A stretch of DNA of 64,000 nucleotides from Maylandia zebra (Eukaryota; Chordata; Actinopteri; Cichliformes; Cichlidae), in the NCBI RefSeq assembly GCF_041146795.1, contig NC_135169.1, positions 10,014,764 to 10,078,763 on the forward strand, read 5' to 3'. The notes under the pieces are model-generated. The model made no database searches and was not told where the DNA came from. It saw only the letters and a list, made by a program, of their open reading frames with translations. Position 1 is the first letter of the stretch; each line of letters opens with the position of its first letter. Positions 1-11,142 of the stretch are shown piece after piece. A program made the translations under genes and the position numbers.

Positions 1-157
1 ACATTCTTATCGATTCACATCGCTATATCAACCAGTACGACCTACAACTACTCCCTGACCTATTCCACCCCAGCTTTCTCATCTGATCCAGCACTACACC
101 GTAATGCACCATTACATACATGAGGTGTTTTGAGTCTGATTTTCCTCTCCTTCTCAG

Positions 158-3100
158 TCACCAAGACTTCACCTGCTCCTGAAGAAGTGACCTATGCTGA
201 TATCAACATCAGACAGAAGAAGAAGAGGCGAGGTAAGCTGAGTGTAGGCGCTCAGCTGCCATTTTGGGAAGGTTAGAATGAATTAAAGTTACTGTGCAGT
301 TTATCACAGGAAACATGTTTCTGTTTGATCTCTGTTTATCTTCCAGAAAACCATTCTCTTGGTCCAGATGCAGTCTACTCTGCTGTGAGGACACACGCTG
401 CAGGTACACAATGCACACACACAAAATTATGAAACATTTGAAATTTAGTTCAGTTTATGGGGTTAGATAAAAAGCTGTAAAAATAATTAAGCTTACATCT
501 GTGGGATGATTATTGGTAATTTTTTCTCTAATAATAAAAATTTTATTTGTGAAGAAGTTCATGAAGTCATTACTAGTTAACGTTAAAGGGATGGTTGGCT
601 CAAAAGAGCTCTGACTTTTTGTCAGCCTGGCTACAGTGCTGAAGAGAAACCTGGGGTTGTTCTTATTTTCTTCAATCAGTGATGAATAGTAAGATGTTCT
701 GGCTTTGCGGAGGGCTTTCTTATAAAGCAGCAAACTATTTCTCCAGGCTAAATGATGATCCTCTAGATTTGTGACACGCCATTTCCTCTCCAGATTACGA
801 GTCATCTGCTTTAGGGTACGTGTTTGAGAATTATACCACGGAGTCAGGTACTTCTGATTTGAGGCCTTAGTTTTCACAGGAGCTACAGTATCCAGAGTCG
901 TACGTAGTGAGGAGGTGAAATTATTAACAAGATAATCGACCTCTGTTGGGGTAGCGTTCAGATAGCTGCTCTGCTCTGTGTTGGTACAGGGCATTGGAGA
1001 TGATAACAGTGGGTGGATTATATTCTTAAACTTAGTTACAGTGCTTTCAGAAAGACACTCTCTAAGGACAGGTGGACGACAGATTATTACAAGTAAGACT
1101 GTTTCTTGAGCTTTTGGAGTTCATATTACATAAACACTGTTCCGAACAATTTGACTGAGAGAACTTCGACTGCTCGCATTTAAATTTGATGTACTCTATA
1201 TCCAATTTTGCAGATTTCGGTATGAGCAGCTGGCTCTGTGTACCTTTATTTTGAAGGCCTTTTCTAAATGTGACTGTGATGATGACTAAATGTGATGAAT
1301 CAGCCCCTGACGGAGTCCCTCTCCAATTCTCCTTTTTTCCTTTCTTCCAACCAAAAACATCACACGGGGTGACCAATTTGTCATGTTCACATTTCTTCAG
1401 AAGGAAGTACAGGAAAAATATCTGTTGTGTAAAAGATATCATTTGCAGTTGAAATTACAACCGCTGGACCTCAGTGTGAACACAGTCGTCTGCTTCACAC
1501 CAAGGATGACCCTGATCGGGACGTACAATTTTTATCACCTGACAATAACATTATTATTATTATGACTGTGTCCTTCCCAGAACCATCCTGATGTCTCCAT
1601 TCGGCCTCCTGTTTGGACCCCATTAAGCCTAAAGAACATCATTCCTATCACAGAGTGCCAAGTCGTTTATGAGCACATTGCAATGTGTATATAAAACAGC
1701 TTTAATTAATCATTAAACCAAGCATATGCCAACACACAGCACAAACCAATGTCCCCAATGGACAAGGGGTGACGCTTCCAAACTGTGTTCAAAGCATTCA
1801 AAAATAAACAGAGTGAATCCACGTGTCCTGCCACGTCTGATGTGTGCATTGCGCTACGTTCCTCTGTGCCACTGTGATGGTGCCGTTTCCTATATCTCCT
1901 TCTCCAACAGCAGTGTCCCACCATGTGAAAGCATCGTCACTCCAAAAGCTGCATCCAGAAATCCTCTTCATTGTCCTGATGTATGCAGTAAAACATGCTT
2001 TGATGGGCTGTGATGCATCTCCAACAAGCCATACTGTGTGCATTTTTATTTTAAAACTAAACCAATAAACTTTCCTTTCATACAAAACAAATAATGGATG
2101 TATTAACTTACATCGTTTGTAATAAGGACTTAAAGGTGAGGTAAAGTAACATGCAAAAATCACAGTCCATAGAAAGGTTTGCAAGAAACCACTCAGACAA
2201 CTCCCCTTTGAGTTCACCCGTGTCAGGTAAATAACATGCGATCACACCCCCATGCAGTCAGCTGAGGTGCAGGAAAACACCTGCACCACCACAAGAAATA
2301 AACAAAACATTCACTTTGACTCTTACAGGTCCATTTCCTTAGCTGAGTGTCAGTGTTTCTGCGTGACCTTGTTTCTCTGTTCAGTAAATCATCATCTCTC
2401 TCTCATTCACAGGCCCTTCTGAGGTCACTTATGGCCAAGTTCAAATCAGATCTCAGAGACCTGCGGGCAGAAATACTGGTAACCTCTGCAACATCCACTC
2501 ATACATAGACCATAGGAGGAAATCATTGGTGATTCTGGCTCCTTTGAATCAGTTTTTGGAGTGGTTTCCACAAAGGAGCAAATTGTTTCATTGTAAACGT
2601 GGTTAAAGAAGATTACACTGTCTGCCGACAGTTGACCAGGGCACATACGCCCACCATTAGGTACACGCTGAATGCTTCCTGACTACACATGCATTTGTTC
2701 GGGAGAAATTTAGGAGAGGACTCCACAACAACACCACATTAGTAACAATTTGGGACTTCCTGTTACTGATATCAGTGAGACACATTTTGCTTTCCAGGTT
2801 GCAGGGTATCTTCTTTAAGGTGCACGTTTGTGTTAAGCTTTGTGTTCAGGAGTCGAGTACTCCTGAATAGAGGCTTTTGTTTTGTGAGGGGCTACAGTAT
2901 TCTTGGTGATGTGCAGTTTGTATGGCCCCCATGTGCTTGTATGCATGCCTGACAGCATCATAGACATGGACCTCCTTGGTTTTAAGTCAACTGAGCTTGG
3001 GGGCCAGTAACAAGTAACTTTCATCCTTTCACTCAATAACTAATAGCAGTCAGGCTGCTGTTGCCTAGCCTGTAGAGTTCTGTGTGACCCACAGATCTGT

Positions 3101-4920
3101 TACAGGCCTGACTGACTGCTGGATCAGTCAGTTAGTACAGGAAACCTGGACCGGCCATTCATTTAAAGGGTCCAAGTTTCTGATTCCAAGGAGTGTTCCC
3201 CAACTGATAATGAAGGAACTGGACTGAACCAGTGAGGAGACTCGCCTAGCTCTAACTGCCCATCTCCAGTTATGAGCCTGTTCCCTCTGACAATGACTGC
3301 CTGATGTCTGTGAAGGTTCTCAGTGTGAAGGTTCTCAGTGTGAAGGTTCTCAGTGTGAAGGTTCTCAATGACTGCCTGAGTAACCTTGCAGGTCAAGAGC
3401 AATTTAGCATGGGCAATGTAAATGCTTTAGCACATAGTAAGAATCACTTAATTGAATCACCAGAATTGTATCCTAATCTCATAAATGAACTCTATAGTGA
3501 TGCTGATCTCTTTTATTGGTCTTGAGATGAATGAGAGAGGAGGGGACGACGTACATTCTGGTGATAAACTCCTTTCCATCCTGTGCGCAATGATATCCAT
3601 GGGGAAAGCAAAAAGCCCTCCAAGTCTTTTGAGACAACAATTCAGCAAAAGTTATTTTTATAGATCCAATTGTTATGTTCACAGTGGTTGAACAATGATT
3701 TGTCACATCTCACTAAAATCTTCTGATGTTGCTCTCCAGTCCTCATGCCCAGGAAAGTACAGGACGATCTTCGACTCATCTTAAGAGCACTCTTTTATAC
3801 TTATTGGCCTCTCTTGCTTTCTCTTTTTGAAACAATTACAAATCTTGCCTACTCCTTATGATTACTCCTCTCTTACCTCACCCTGGAATTCTTCACTGCT
3901 ATTGGTACTGTCAGGGTTCCTGGGTGGTGCACCTGGTGTTTTCAGTTCATGTTCAGTCTATGTTCCACAGAGACCACAACTACTAGAAATGCTGTACAGC
4001 ATTTCTATTCTGTCACTTATTTTTCAGTCTCTGTCCCCAAATATTTTTGGACTTATCTGTTATTTGGGTAGAGTTCTACTACTCTACCAGTCGTGAAAGA
4101 TGGCCGACCTCGCCTGAGCCTGGTTCTGTTGGAGGTTTCTTCCTGTTAAATAGGAGTTTTTATACATAACTCTCACGCATAGCCCAAGATGGATGCCTCA
4201 GGGGGTATATGAGGTTCATACCTTGCCCAAGGGCATTTCAATATCTAGAGGCAGGAGTTGGTGATTGTACCACCAACTTCCTGATAAGTCCACAATCCTC
4301 TCTATATCCTGAGCAACAGTATATCTGCGACTAGAGGTGGTAACTAGTGAGCAGTGTAAGGACTCCGTCCAGGAGGTGACTGTGTTAGCTGTACTACAAC
4401 ACACCTTATTAGCTAATTACTGAAGAAAAAAAATGATTTCACATTTGTCTAATGTACATTTTTAGATGCTTGAACATAAGTAAGGACCATTTCTACAATG
4501 GCTAGATGACTAAATTTGCCTTTTTGAATTATCTCAGTTTCCCATCAGTGTTCCCAAAGGACTAATGGACTTTATTATAACCTAGTCAAAAGAGTCTCTG
4601 TACTTTTACCCACGAGTAAATGATTTTACTGTAATATTAATTAATCTGCTGCAGTAATACTTTTAGAATCTTTAAAAGTGGATTTCATGATGTCGGAGCC
4701 CACTAAGGCCACTCCCGATCTCTTGTTATGAATTGACTCTATAAATAAAATTCAAGTGAATGAATCTGTACTCTGTTGTGTTACAGAGTACCCAGCTGAT
4801 CCAGATGTTGTGTACTCATCAGTGAGAGCAGGTACCTCAGCAGATCCAAATATAAATATGTTAATGTATTTGTATAACGACACAACTGATCCAGTGTGTT
4901 TCATCCACACAGGAAAATGA
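158..4920 (+). CDS. 3' end of an inhibitory Ig-superfamily receptor gene (FCRL/CD22-like cytoplasmic tail), partial
   Basis: Five exons are seen at 158-232, 347-403, 2413-2478, 4787-4831 and 4913-4920, each with AG acceptor; the first four have GT donors, and the last ends in TGA at 4918-4920. All introns are phase 1, so each exon is a symmetrical module. Each of the four full exons carries one tyrosine motif: VTYADI, AVYSAV, VTYGQV and VVYSSV. The first and third fit the ITIM pattern (V/I/L-x-Y-x-x-V/I/L) well; in this family such motifs recruit SH2 phosphatases once phosphorylated. The first exon ends in a basic KKKRR run. The Ig domains and membrane segment lie upstream of the window. The family name (FCRL, CD22 or another leukocyte receptor) is inferred from the tail only. 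Introns contain LINE debris. Confidence 0.75.
475..1115 (-). mobile_element. LINE fragment (endonuclease-RT linker), internally deleted
   Basis: On the minus strand this reads as the stretch between endonuclease and reverse transcriptase of the same LINE family as the element at 35363-38730; the 179-residue frame at 455-994 is nearly identical to part of that copy. Near 1060 the match jumps, leaving out about 350 bp relative to the longer copy, then resumes for about 50 bp. It lies in an intron of the receptor gene, antisense to it. Confidence 0.85.
1116..2225. other. intron sequence, no recognised feature
   Basis: Intron between receptor exons 2 and 3. Open frames up to 139 codons occur on both strands, but they overlap each other and show no motif or splice context that I recognise. 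No gene called. Confidence 0.5.
2226..2335. repeat. dispersed ~110-bp module shared with 29640-29755
   Basis: The stretch from GGTAAATAACATG to the CATTCACTTTGACTC region is closely similar to 29640-29755. Both copies contain a short inverted repeat, GGTGCAGG followed by CCTGCACC, that could form a hairpin. Identity as a transposon or as a duplicated host element is unknown. Confidence 0.55.
2810..2910 (-). mobile_element. diverged LINE fragment
   Basis: Minus-strand translation contains TKNTVAPHKTK followed by a STPEHK-like stretch. This resembles the TLDTVAPVKTK / LTPWYNSQT segment of the LINE copies at 475-1115 and 37700-37900. It is short and old; the assignment rests on this one match. 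Confidence 0.35.
3309..3371 (+). repeat. 15-bp minisatellite, about four copies
   Basis: Direct repeats of the unit GAAGGTTCTCAGTGT. The bases before it (ATGTCTGTGAAGGTTCTCAGT) match the terminal sequence of the Penelope-like fragment near 45165, so the array probably arose by slippage at the end of a Penelope-like remnant. Short frames on both strands run through it and are not genes. Confidence 0.8.
3372..4099. other. intron sequence, no recognised feature
   Basis: Nothing coding is supported. A frame of 89 codons at 3827-4096 has no recognisable motif. Confidence 0.4.
4100..4162 (+). mobile_element. LINE 3' UTR fragment
   Basis: The stretch with GAGCCTGGTTCTG, GGAGGTTTCTTCC and AGGAGTTTTT matches, in the opposite orientation, the 3' untranslated region of the LINE at 35363-38730 (near 35515-35575). 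It is a short plus-strand remnant. Confidence 0.6.
4163..4786. other. intron sequence, no recognised feature
   Basis: Between the LINE scrap and the fourth receptor exon I see no open frame with family resemblance, no tandem repeat and no inverted repeat. Confidence 0.4.
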
Positions 4921-5717
4921 AGATAGACAGCTGGAGGAGCTCCACGTCTTTCCAACCTGAATCTTTTATTTTGAGTGTAACTCGATTCTGCTAGATATGC
5001 TGTTTGTTCTGCTTTGTTTCACCACCTTGCTCATTTCCTTTATAGCATAGCTTCTTCCTTTCAGCACAAGTTTAGATCTATGAGTACTTGGACAGTGAGC
5101 CACAGTGCATTTTAAAGAGTGCATATCTTGAGAATCCACTTCTAATTTGTTATGAGATTTTTATAAACTCTGAGGTGTAAAATTTTAAAATCCGAAGCCC
5201 CCAGACTCTCTGGCAACTGGACCGTCTCCAGCTTTAAAACCACTGAGAGCATCCTGGCTTTGAGAAAACAGATAACCAATAGGACTTGAGCTAAATATTC
5301 AAGTCACAACCCCTTGCTGATCATCTCTTTGTCTGTCAGCGCTAAGCAGAACATCACAGCATAGTGTGCAGCAGTATTTAAAATGTTTTCTCTCAGTTCA
5401 ACTGTAGGGCTGTGAGCTGCTCTTATACATCTGTCTGCAAAGAGGAATTGATGCAGCTGTCTTAGTCATAGCCATCAAACAGACAACCTGCTGCTACCTC
5501 AATTAACAAACTAATTCAGAATCAGACTGATGTGCTGAGCAGGTTTTATACTTTCCACTTCCATGTTTCTTGTTCTCTGTAACGTAAATCTAATCCTTGT
5601 AAAGACATCTGCATACCTGTCTGTTTTCTGTGCTTGTTCACAGTCATGCTTAGAGAATTTAGATTGCAATGCACCAACAACATGTAGTTATCTATTCCTT
5701 TGTCAGAATACATAAAC
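4921..5717. other. 3' UTR / intergenic sequence downstream of the receptor gene
   Basis: Begins just after the receptor stop codon and runs to the Gypsy target site. The first part is presumably 3' UTR; I did not find a convincing AATAAA in a sensible position. The sequence next to the insertion (TGCACCAACAA at about 5670) resembles 16979-16990 in the Harbinger-like copy, so the Gypsy element probably landed in an older transposon whose right end is at 13650-13676. Confidence 0.4.
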
Positions 5718-5721
5718 TATA

Positions 5722-6716
5722 TGTGGCCCGGTCATGGGGAATGAGACAGGACACAGGAAATACTCTTTTGTGGGCTTTTTTATTCTCCGACTGTACTCGG
5801 AGGAGCACAGTTTTAATTCTGTAGTTTTGAGTGAAACGGCAAAATTTAACTATTCCACTGGCTCAGCCTAAACTGCCTTTCAGGGTCTGAGACAACAGTA
5901 ACTATCATATGTACATGTTAAATCCAAACAGTATAGACAACAGTAGTGACCTGTCAAGAAACAAATACAACAAAAAAAGAGAAAACAAAACAAATAAACA
6001 CATTGTTTACATCCCACAACTTCGCAGGTCAACTGGCAATAAAGTGCACTGTAAACTCTCTTTTAAACATACATTTCTATGGGAGAACATCATGAACTCA
6101 CTTCGGTTTCTCCACACAGCTACTGTGCTAGGACAAGTACACACGCAGGAATCACACAGCAAGTAATCTCCCCTCTGAATCAAACAGAAACATACAGAGT
6201 TATGCAAAGTGAGTAAAAGTACAAACTTAACAACTTTGAAATCTGTTAGGACACTGTAACTACTCACGCCAACCCGCTCTTCAGTCCCTTTCACAGCACG
6301 TGACCATTAAACATGCACCCGTCGCGCGTTAAGAACTGTACAGAAATGGTCACAAACATGGAGTCATTGCTAAAGAAACTTAGCTAATTACAGTCTACTA
6401 CAACACTGGTGACAATATTTTGCAGTATGCTACACTTTTTAGCACATTTACCTCGTGTGTAGCTAGCCACAGAATCTTTTGCAGTCTCTAACTCTCCAGT
6501 GCTCCCGCTCACAGCGCTCAGTGTGACACAAACTTGAGTGCATGCGTGCTCTGGCTTACGGCGGCTCTTAAAGGGACAGTATACCCCCAAAACGCGAGGT
6601 CTAGTCATCGCCATGACAACCCTACAACAGACCTCCGGTAGACAGGCAACCAGTTAAAAACACAATTCCCTCTTTTTAAACCCTTTCCATGCGTAGTATT
6701 AGTTCACTTGGCTACA
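5722..6716 (-). repeat. 3' LTR of Gypsy element 1
   Basis: 995 bp, TG...CA ends, same length as the 5' copy. Lies next to the polypurine tract at 6717-6725. Short frames inside (6007-6294, 6384-6614) recur in the other LTR and are not genes. Confidence 0.95.
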
Positions 6717-6725
6717 TTCTCCCCT
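6717..6725 (-). other. polypurine tract of Gypsy element 1
   Basis: On the minus strand AGGGGAGAA lies directly before the TGTAGCC start of the 3' LTR and directly after the pol stop codon. This is the expected position of the plus-strand DNA primer of an LTR retrotransposon. Confidence 0.8.
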
Positions 6726-6726
6726 G

Positions 6727-9700
6727 CTACGAGTCAACGTCCTCGGTGACCCCCTGCTCATCCACCATTCCCCTGAGTTTGGTGGTGTAGAGAACCATAC
6801 CGGCTAACACCTGGGAGAGTACATCTGGACTGAAGGATACTGCATTGCATGCTGACCTAGGTAGATTAAATGGGTTTGTGTGGACCCCTGCAGTTTTTCT
6901 CCTACTCCTGCGTGTAGCAGGTGTGGGTGGACCGGCCTCCGCTTTCTCTTTCTTTCCTTTCCTAGGAGCTGGAACAGGTTTTGCCACCGGTTCTTCACTG
7001 GAGAATCCAATGCTTCCTGGCCCAGGTGGAAGGTAAGCTGCTGGCTCCACCTCGAGGTCATCAGGGTTGTCGCTGCTCTCTTGCCCTAGCAGATCCTCAC
7101 CCATATTTTCAGTTCCATTCTCCAATTGGTTTCCAGGCTCGTTGACCGTCGGAACCAAGTTCCCAGGTCCCTGAGCCACTGGCAGCTCCATTGGGTACTG
7201 GACCTCCTCCATCAAGGCAAACTCTGGATGCTCAAGCTCCGTATCAGACACTTGGTGCTCATCTGCAGAACTGACTTCCTGGTCACGTAGCCTTGGGTTG
7301 GGTGCAGGTATAGACCCCACGCATGGCCTCAAGTTAGATCTGTGGACTCTTTTCACCGGCCCTCCTTCCAGTGGCACTACTGTGTATGTTGTCCCTTGGA
7401 TATCAACCACTTTGTACACAGGGGCTGCCCAGGCATCTTGAATTTTATTCCTTCCTGGTGGTCGGTAACGGAGATACACAAACTGTCCGATGTCAACAGG
7501 TGGACAGAACACCTTTCCTTGCTGCTGAACCACTCTCTCTGCAGCTTTCCGTTCGGCAAATTCTCTGGCTCTGGCATGTGCATCCTGCAGACGCTCCTGG
7601 TGCACTGCTAACCAGTCCAGTTTGTCATCCTTCACTTCCTCCCGGCCCAACAATGCATCAACGGGTAGATGTGGGTGGACCCCAAACAGCAGGTAATGGG
7701 GAGAATACCCTGTCGTTGAGTGCGGCGTGACATTGTAAGCATACACCAGCTCTGACAGATGCTCGGGCCAGAGCCGCTTCTTCTCAGGGGGAAGCGTACG
7801 CAAGAGGTTGTGTAAAGTCCTGTTGAACCTCTCACAATGTGGGTTACCCTGAGGGTGGTGGGGTGTTGTACGCGTTTTCTTCACTCCATACAGTTTGCAT
7901 AGCTCAGCAATCACTGCGCTTTCAAAATTCCTGCCCTGGTCTGAGTGCAGGCGCTCTGGTACCCCATACTTCAGGAACCACTCTTTCAGGATAACCTTAG
8001 CTGTGGTATCTGCTTTTTGATCTCGTGTGGCAAATGCCTGACTGAACTTGGTGAACACGTCAGTCATTACAAGAACGTTTTCACGACCATCTGTAGCCCG
8101 CTCAAGGGTGGTATAATCAACAGCAACAACTTCAAGTGGGCGGGTAGCCAAAAATGGAGCGTGGGGTGCCTGAACTTTGGGTTGAGGCATCTTTGTTAAC
8201 ACACACCTCTGACATTTCTTCACCCAGTGCTCAACATCTTCAAACATGCCTCCCCAGAAACATCTTTGTTTCAACAATCCCAGTGTACGTTCGATTCCCT
8301 GGTGTCCCATGTGATCATGCACACTCCTGAGCACTTTTTCTTTAAGACAGGCAGGTAGTAGCAGCTGATGGCACTGTCCAAGGTGAGCATCTTCAATTAC
8401 ACGGTATAGCAGTCCATCCTTTTCTCTGATCCGAGGCCACTGCTTCAGTAGAGAACGTACCGGTTTAGACAGGCCCCCTCTCTCTCTGTAGGTGGGTCTC
8501 TTCTGTCTGCTCCAAAACTCTCTCAAGACACCAATTGTTGGGTCTGACACTTGGAAGCGATAGAGTTCTGCATTGGAATAACCAGGCATCGTTGGGGTGT
8601 TGCCCAGCACAGCCTCACTGACTGCTTCCCCATCTGGTTTGGAGGCCTGCAGCAGTCTGATCCTACAAGCCTCAACTCCAGCCATGACAAGATCTGAGCC
8701 TAGACTTGTACCTGCCCTTAGCACATTACATATGGCTATAGAGCCATCATATTCTGCATCCTCACTGTCAGGTTCTGCCGTGTCAACTGTTGGTTGCCGA
8801 GAGAGGGCATCAGCGGCAGTGTTGCAGCGGCCAGGGCGATACTTAACATCGAAGTCAAACACAGACAGCTGAGCTACCCACCTCTGTTGAATGGCTCCTA
8901 AATTAGCAGTGGGCAGGTGGCACAAGGGATTGTTATCCGTTATGATTGTGAACTTGGACCCCAGCAGATAACTCCTAAATTTTTCGGTGACTGCCCACTT
9001 TAACGCTAGGAGTTCGAGCTTCATGCTGCTAAAGTTTTGATCATTCTTCTCAGCCCCTCTGAGCCTCCTACTAGCATAAGCTATGACTTTATTCCTTCCC
9101 CCCTGCTTCTGAGACAGGACAGCGCCTAATCCAAGACTGCTAGCATCCGTTTCCAGCGTGAAAGGGAGACTGAAGTCAGCATAGCCTAGAACAGGGGCAC
9201 TAGTCAACTTTCCCTTAAGCAACTCAAAAGCTTGTAAGCATTGCGGTGTCCAGGCTGAAGCAAAAAGCTGTTTAGCCCTGACAGGACTTATCTCCTTAAC
9301 ACAGACATTCACCACATCATGGAGTGGCCCCGCAGTTTGGGAAAAGCCCTCAATGAATCTCCTATAGTAGCTGCAAAATCCTAAAAAGGACCTTAGCTCT
9401 TTCACAGTACTAGGGATGGGCCATTTTGCCACAGCGCTTATCTTGTCAGGATCTGTGCTTATTCCCTGAGCCGACACTTCATGACCGAGAAACTTGACCT
9501 TGGGCTGGAGGAAATGGCACTTCTCAACCTTAACCTTCAGCCCCGTATCCCTCAGCCTTTTCAAAACAGTCTCCAGTCTCACAATGTGATCCTGGAATGT
9601 TGATGAAAACACAAGCAGATCATCCAAGTAGATCAATACAATCTGAAAGACCAAATCACTCATTGTGGCCTGCATAAGACGTTGAAACGTCGCGGGGGCA

Positions 9701-11142
9701 TTACATAACCCAAAAGGCATCCTTAAGTATTCATACAGGCCAAATGGTGTGGTAAAGGCTGTTTTGTCTCTGTCTTTCTCATGTACCGCTACCTGATGGT
9801 AGCCACTGGCAAGATCTATGGTTGAGAAGAACTCTGCACCACTCAAGGCATCCAGGCTCTCCTCAATGCGAGGGAGTGGAAACGCATCACGCCTGGTCTT
9901 CGCGTTTAGTCTGCGGTAGTCTACACACAGTCTAAGACTCCCATCTGACTTGCGTACCAGAACAACTGGTGAAGCATAGGAACTCGAACTCTCCTGAATC
10001 ACCCCCTTTCTCAACAGTTCAGAAATGTGCTCCCTGACCTCTTTGTACTGATTTGGTGGAATGCACCTGTATGGCTGAGAAACAGGGGCTTCATCTACAA
10101 CAGGAATTTCATGCTTCACACGATCAGTGTACCCCAAATCCTCATCATGAAGTGCAAAAACATCCGCATACCTTTTCAAAAGAGTTCTGACCTCGGCCTG
10201 TTGTCCTGGTGTGCCACCTATGTGTAATCTTCCCAATAAGTCCTGTACGCAGCTGTTGGCCCCCTGACAGTCCTTTTGGTTAAGAGTCACCTCCTCGTGG
10301 TTGGCAGATATGCGCTCAAATTTCACCTCGCATGGGTCACCCTCAATGCAGCGGCCAGGACTAATAATGCCTAGTCTAGCCTTAGGTGGAAGCCAGACAT
10401 CCTCTTGTGAGATGTTCATCACCTGTACTGGGAATACCAGGCTGTTAGTTGACACTAGAGTTGGGATCACCAATAAGCCACCTGGGAGCTGAACATTCCC
10501 TGGTTCAACCAATGCGCTACCAAACTGCTTGCCATGGCCCCTTGCATAGACAGTGGTCAGGGATGAGGCAGGCACCCGCACTTTGTGTTTGCTTGCAACA
10601 CGGGCAGTAGACACCTTTTCCACAAGCTCAGCAGCTTGTACGCAGTGGCAGGCCTTCCTCCAGCTGGACTCCAGCTCTCCCCCTAGAGTGGTGTCAAACT
10701 CTGAGAGTACTAACTGTCTACATCGTTTTGCAATGTTCATCCCTATAATGCCATGGGGTGACAAATCCAACCATTTGGGATTGTCTCTTTCTGTTTTATC
10801 ATCTTTGATTATAAGAAAACCACATTCAGGTATAGTGAGCCCCATGACCTGTACATCTAACTCTACATAGCCTAAATAGGGCAGCGGCAACTGGTTGGCT
10901 GCTGTGATTTTAAGCCACTTGGCAGTACAGTGCATATCCTCATCCTCTCCCTGGAGATGATTTCTGAAAAAGCTTTCTGTCAAAGTGCTTACATTACTTC
11001 CTGTGTCAAGCAGACATCTAAGGGATACACCACCTATCTGGATATCTACTTCAGGGCACTGACCAACAGCATGTTCTAGAAAATGTTCCTTGGTTAGAGC
11101 TTCCTTTGAGCCTTCTGATTTGCCTCGCATTGCCCGGCTCAT
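6727..11142 (-). CDS. pol: Gypsy element 1 Pol polyprotein (protease, RT, RNase H, integrase)
   Basis: 1471 codons, uninterrupted. Domains in order: aspartic protease with DTGS at residues 46-49; reverse transcriptase with YLDD at 505-508; RNase H at about 655-785 with acidic residues D666, E710, D736 and D778; an integrase zinc region with H942/H947 and C977/C980; integrase core with D1009, D1068 and E1104 (D,D-35-E); and a basic, proline-rich tail. The start ATG overlaps the gag stop as ATGA, placing pol in a different frame, so translation probably relies on termination-reinitiation or frameshifting; the sequence does not show which. All catalytic residues of the family are present, so the protein could be functional. 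It makes and integrates the element's cDNA. Confidence 0.95.
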   Translation of the reverse strand: MSRAMRGKSEGSKEALTKEHFLEHAVGQCPEVDIQIGGVSLRCLLDTGSNVSTLTESFFRNHLQGEDEDMHCTAKWLKITAANQLPLPYLGYVELDVQVMGLTIPECGFLIIKDDKTERDNPKWLDLSPHGIIGMNIAKRCRQLVLSEFDTTLGGELESSWRKACHCVQAAELVEKVSTARVASKHKVRVPASSLTTVYARGHGKQFGSALVEPGNVQLPGGLLVIPTLVSTNSLVFPVQVMNISQEDVWLPPKARLGIISPGRCIEGDPCEVKFERISANHEEVTLNQKDCQGANSCVQDLLGRLHIGGTPGQQAEVRTLLKRYADVFALHDEDLGYTDRVKHEIPVVDEAPVSQPYRCIPPNQYKEVREHISELLRKGVIQESSSSYASPVVLVRKSDGSLRLCVDYRRLNAKTRRDAFPLPRIEESLDALSGAEFFSTIDLASGYHQVAVHEKDRDKTAFTTPFGLYEYLRMPFGLCNAPATFQRLMQATMSDLVFQIVLIYLDDLLVFSSTFQDHIVRLETVLKRLRDTGLKVKVEKCHFLQPKVKFLGHEVSAQGISTDPDKISAVAKWPIPSTVKELRSFLGFCSYYRRFIEGFSQTAGPLHDVVNVCVKEISPVRAKQLFASAWTPQCLQAFELLKGKLTSAPVLGYADFSLPFTLETDASSLGLGAVLSQKQGGRNKVIAYASRRLRGAEKNDQNFSSMKLELLALKWAVTEKFRSYLLGSKFTIITDNNPLCHLPTANLGAIQQRWVAQLSVFDFDVKYRPGRCNTAADALSRQPTVDTAEPDSEDAEYDGSIAICNVLRAGTSLGSDLVMAGVEACRIRLLQASKPDGEAVSEAVLGNTPTMPGYSNAELYRFQVSDPTIGVLREFWSRQKRPTYRERGGLSKPVRSLLKQWPRIREKDGLLYRVIEDAHLGQCHQLLLPACLKEKVLRSVHDHMGHQGIERTLGLLKQRCFWGGMFEDVEHWVKKCQRCVLTKMPQPKVQAPHAPFLATRPLEVVAVDYTTLERATDGRENVLVMTDVFTKFSQAFATRDQKADTTAKVILKEWFLKYGVPERLHSDQGRNFESAVIAELCKLYGVKKTRTTPHHPQGNPHCERFNRTLHNLLRTLPPEKKRLWPEHLSELVYAYNVTPHSTTGYSPHYLLFGVHPHLPVDALLGREEVKDDKLDWLAVHQERLQDAHARAREFAERKAAERVVQQQGKVFCPPVDIGQFVYLRYRPPGRNKIQDAWAAPVYKVVDIQGTTYTVVPLEGGPVKRVHRSNLRPCVGSIPAPNPRLRDQEVSSADEHQVSDTELEHPEFALMEEVQYPMELPVAQGPGNLVPTVNEPGNQLENGTENMGEDLLGQESSDNPDDLEVEPAAYLPPGPGSIGFSSEEPVAKPVPAPRKGKKEKAEAGPPTPATRRSRRKTAGVHTNPFNLPRSACNAVSFSPDVLSQVLAGMVLYTTKLRGMVDEQGVTEDVDS

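Noticed and set aside
1798..2217. 139-codon minus-strand frame as a gene
   Set aside because: Overlaps other frames on both strands, no motif, lies in an intron.
5909..6614. ORFs in the LTR (repeated at 12753-13458)
   Set aside because: Identical in both LTRs, short, no domain; LTR sequence.
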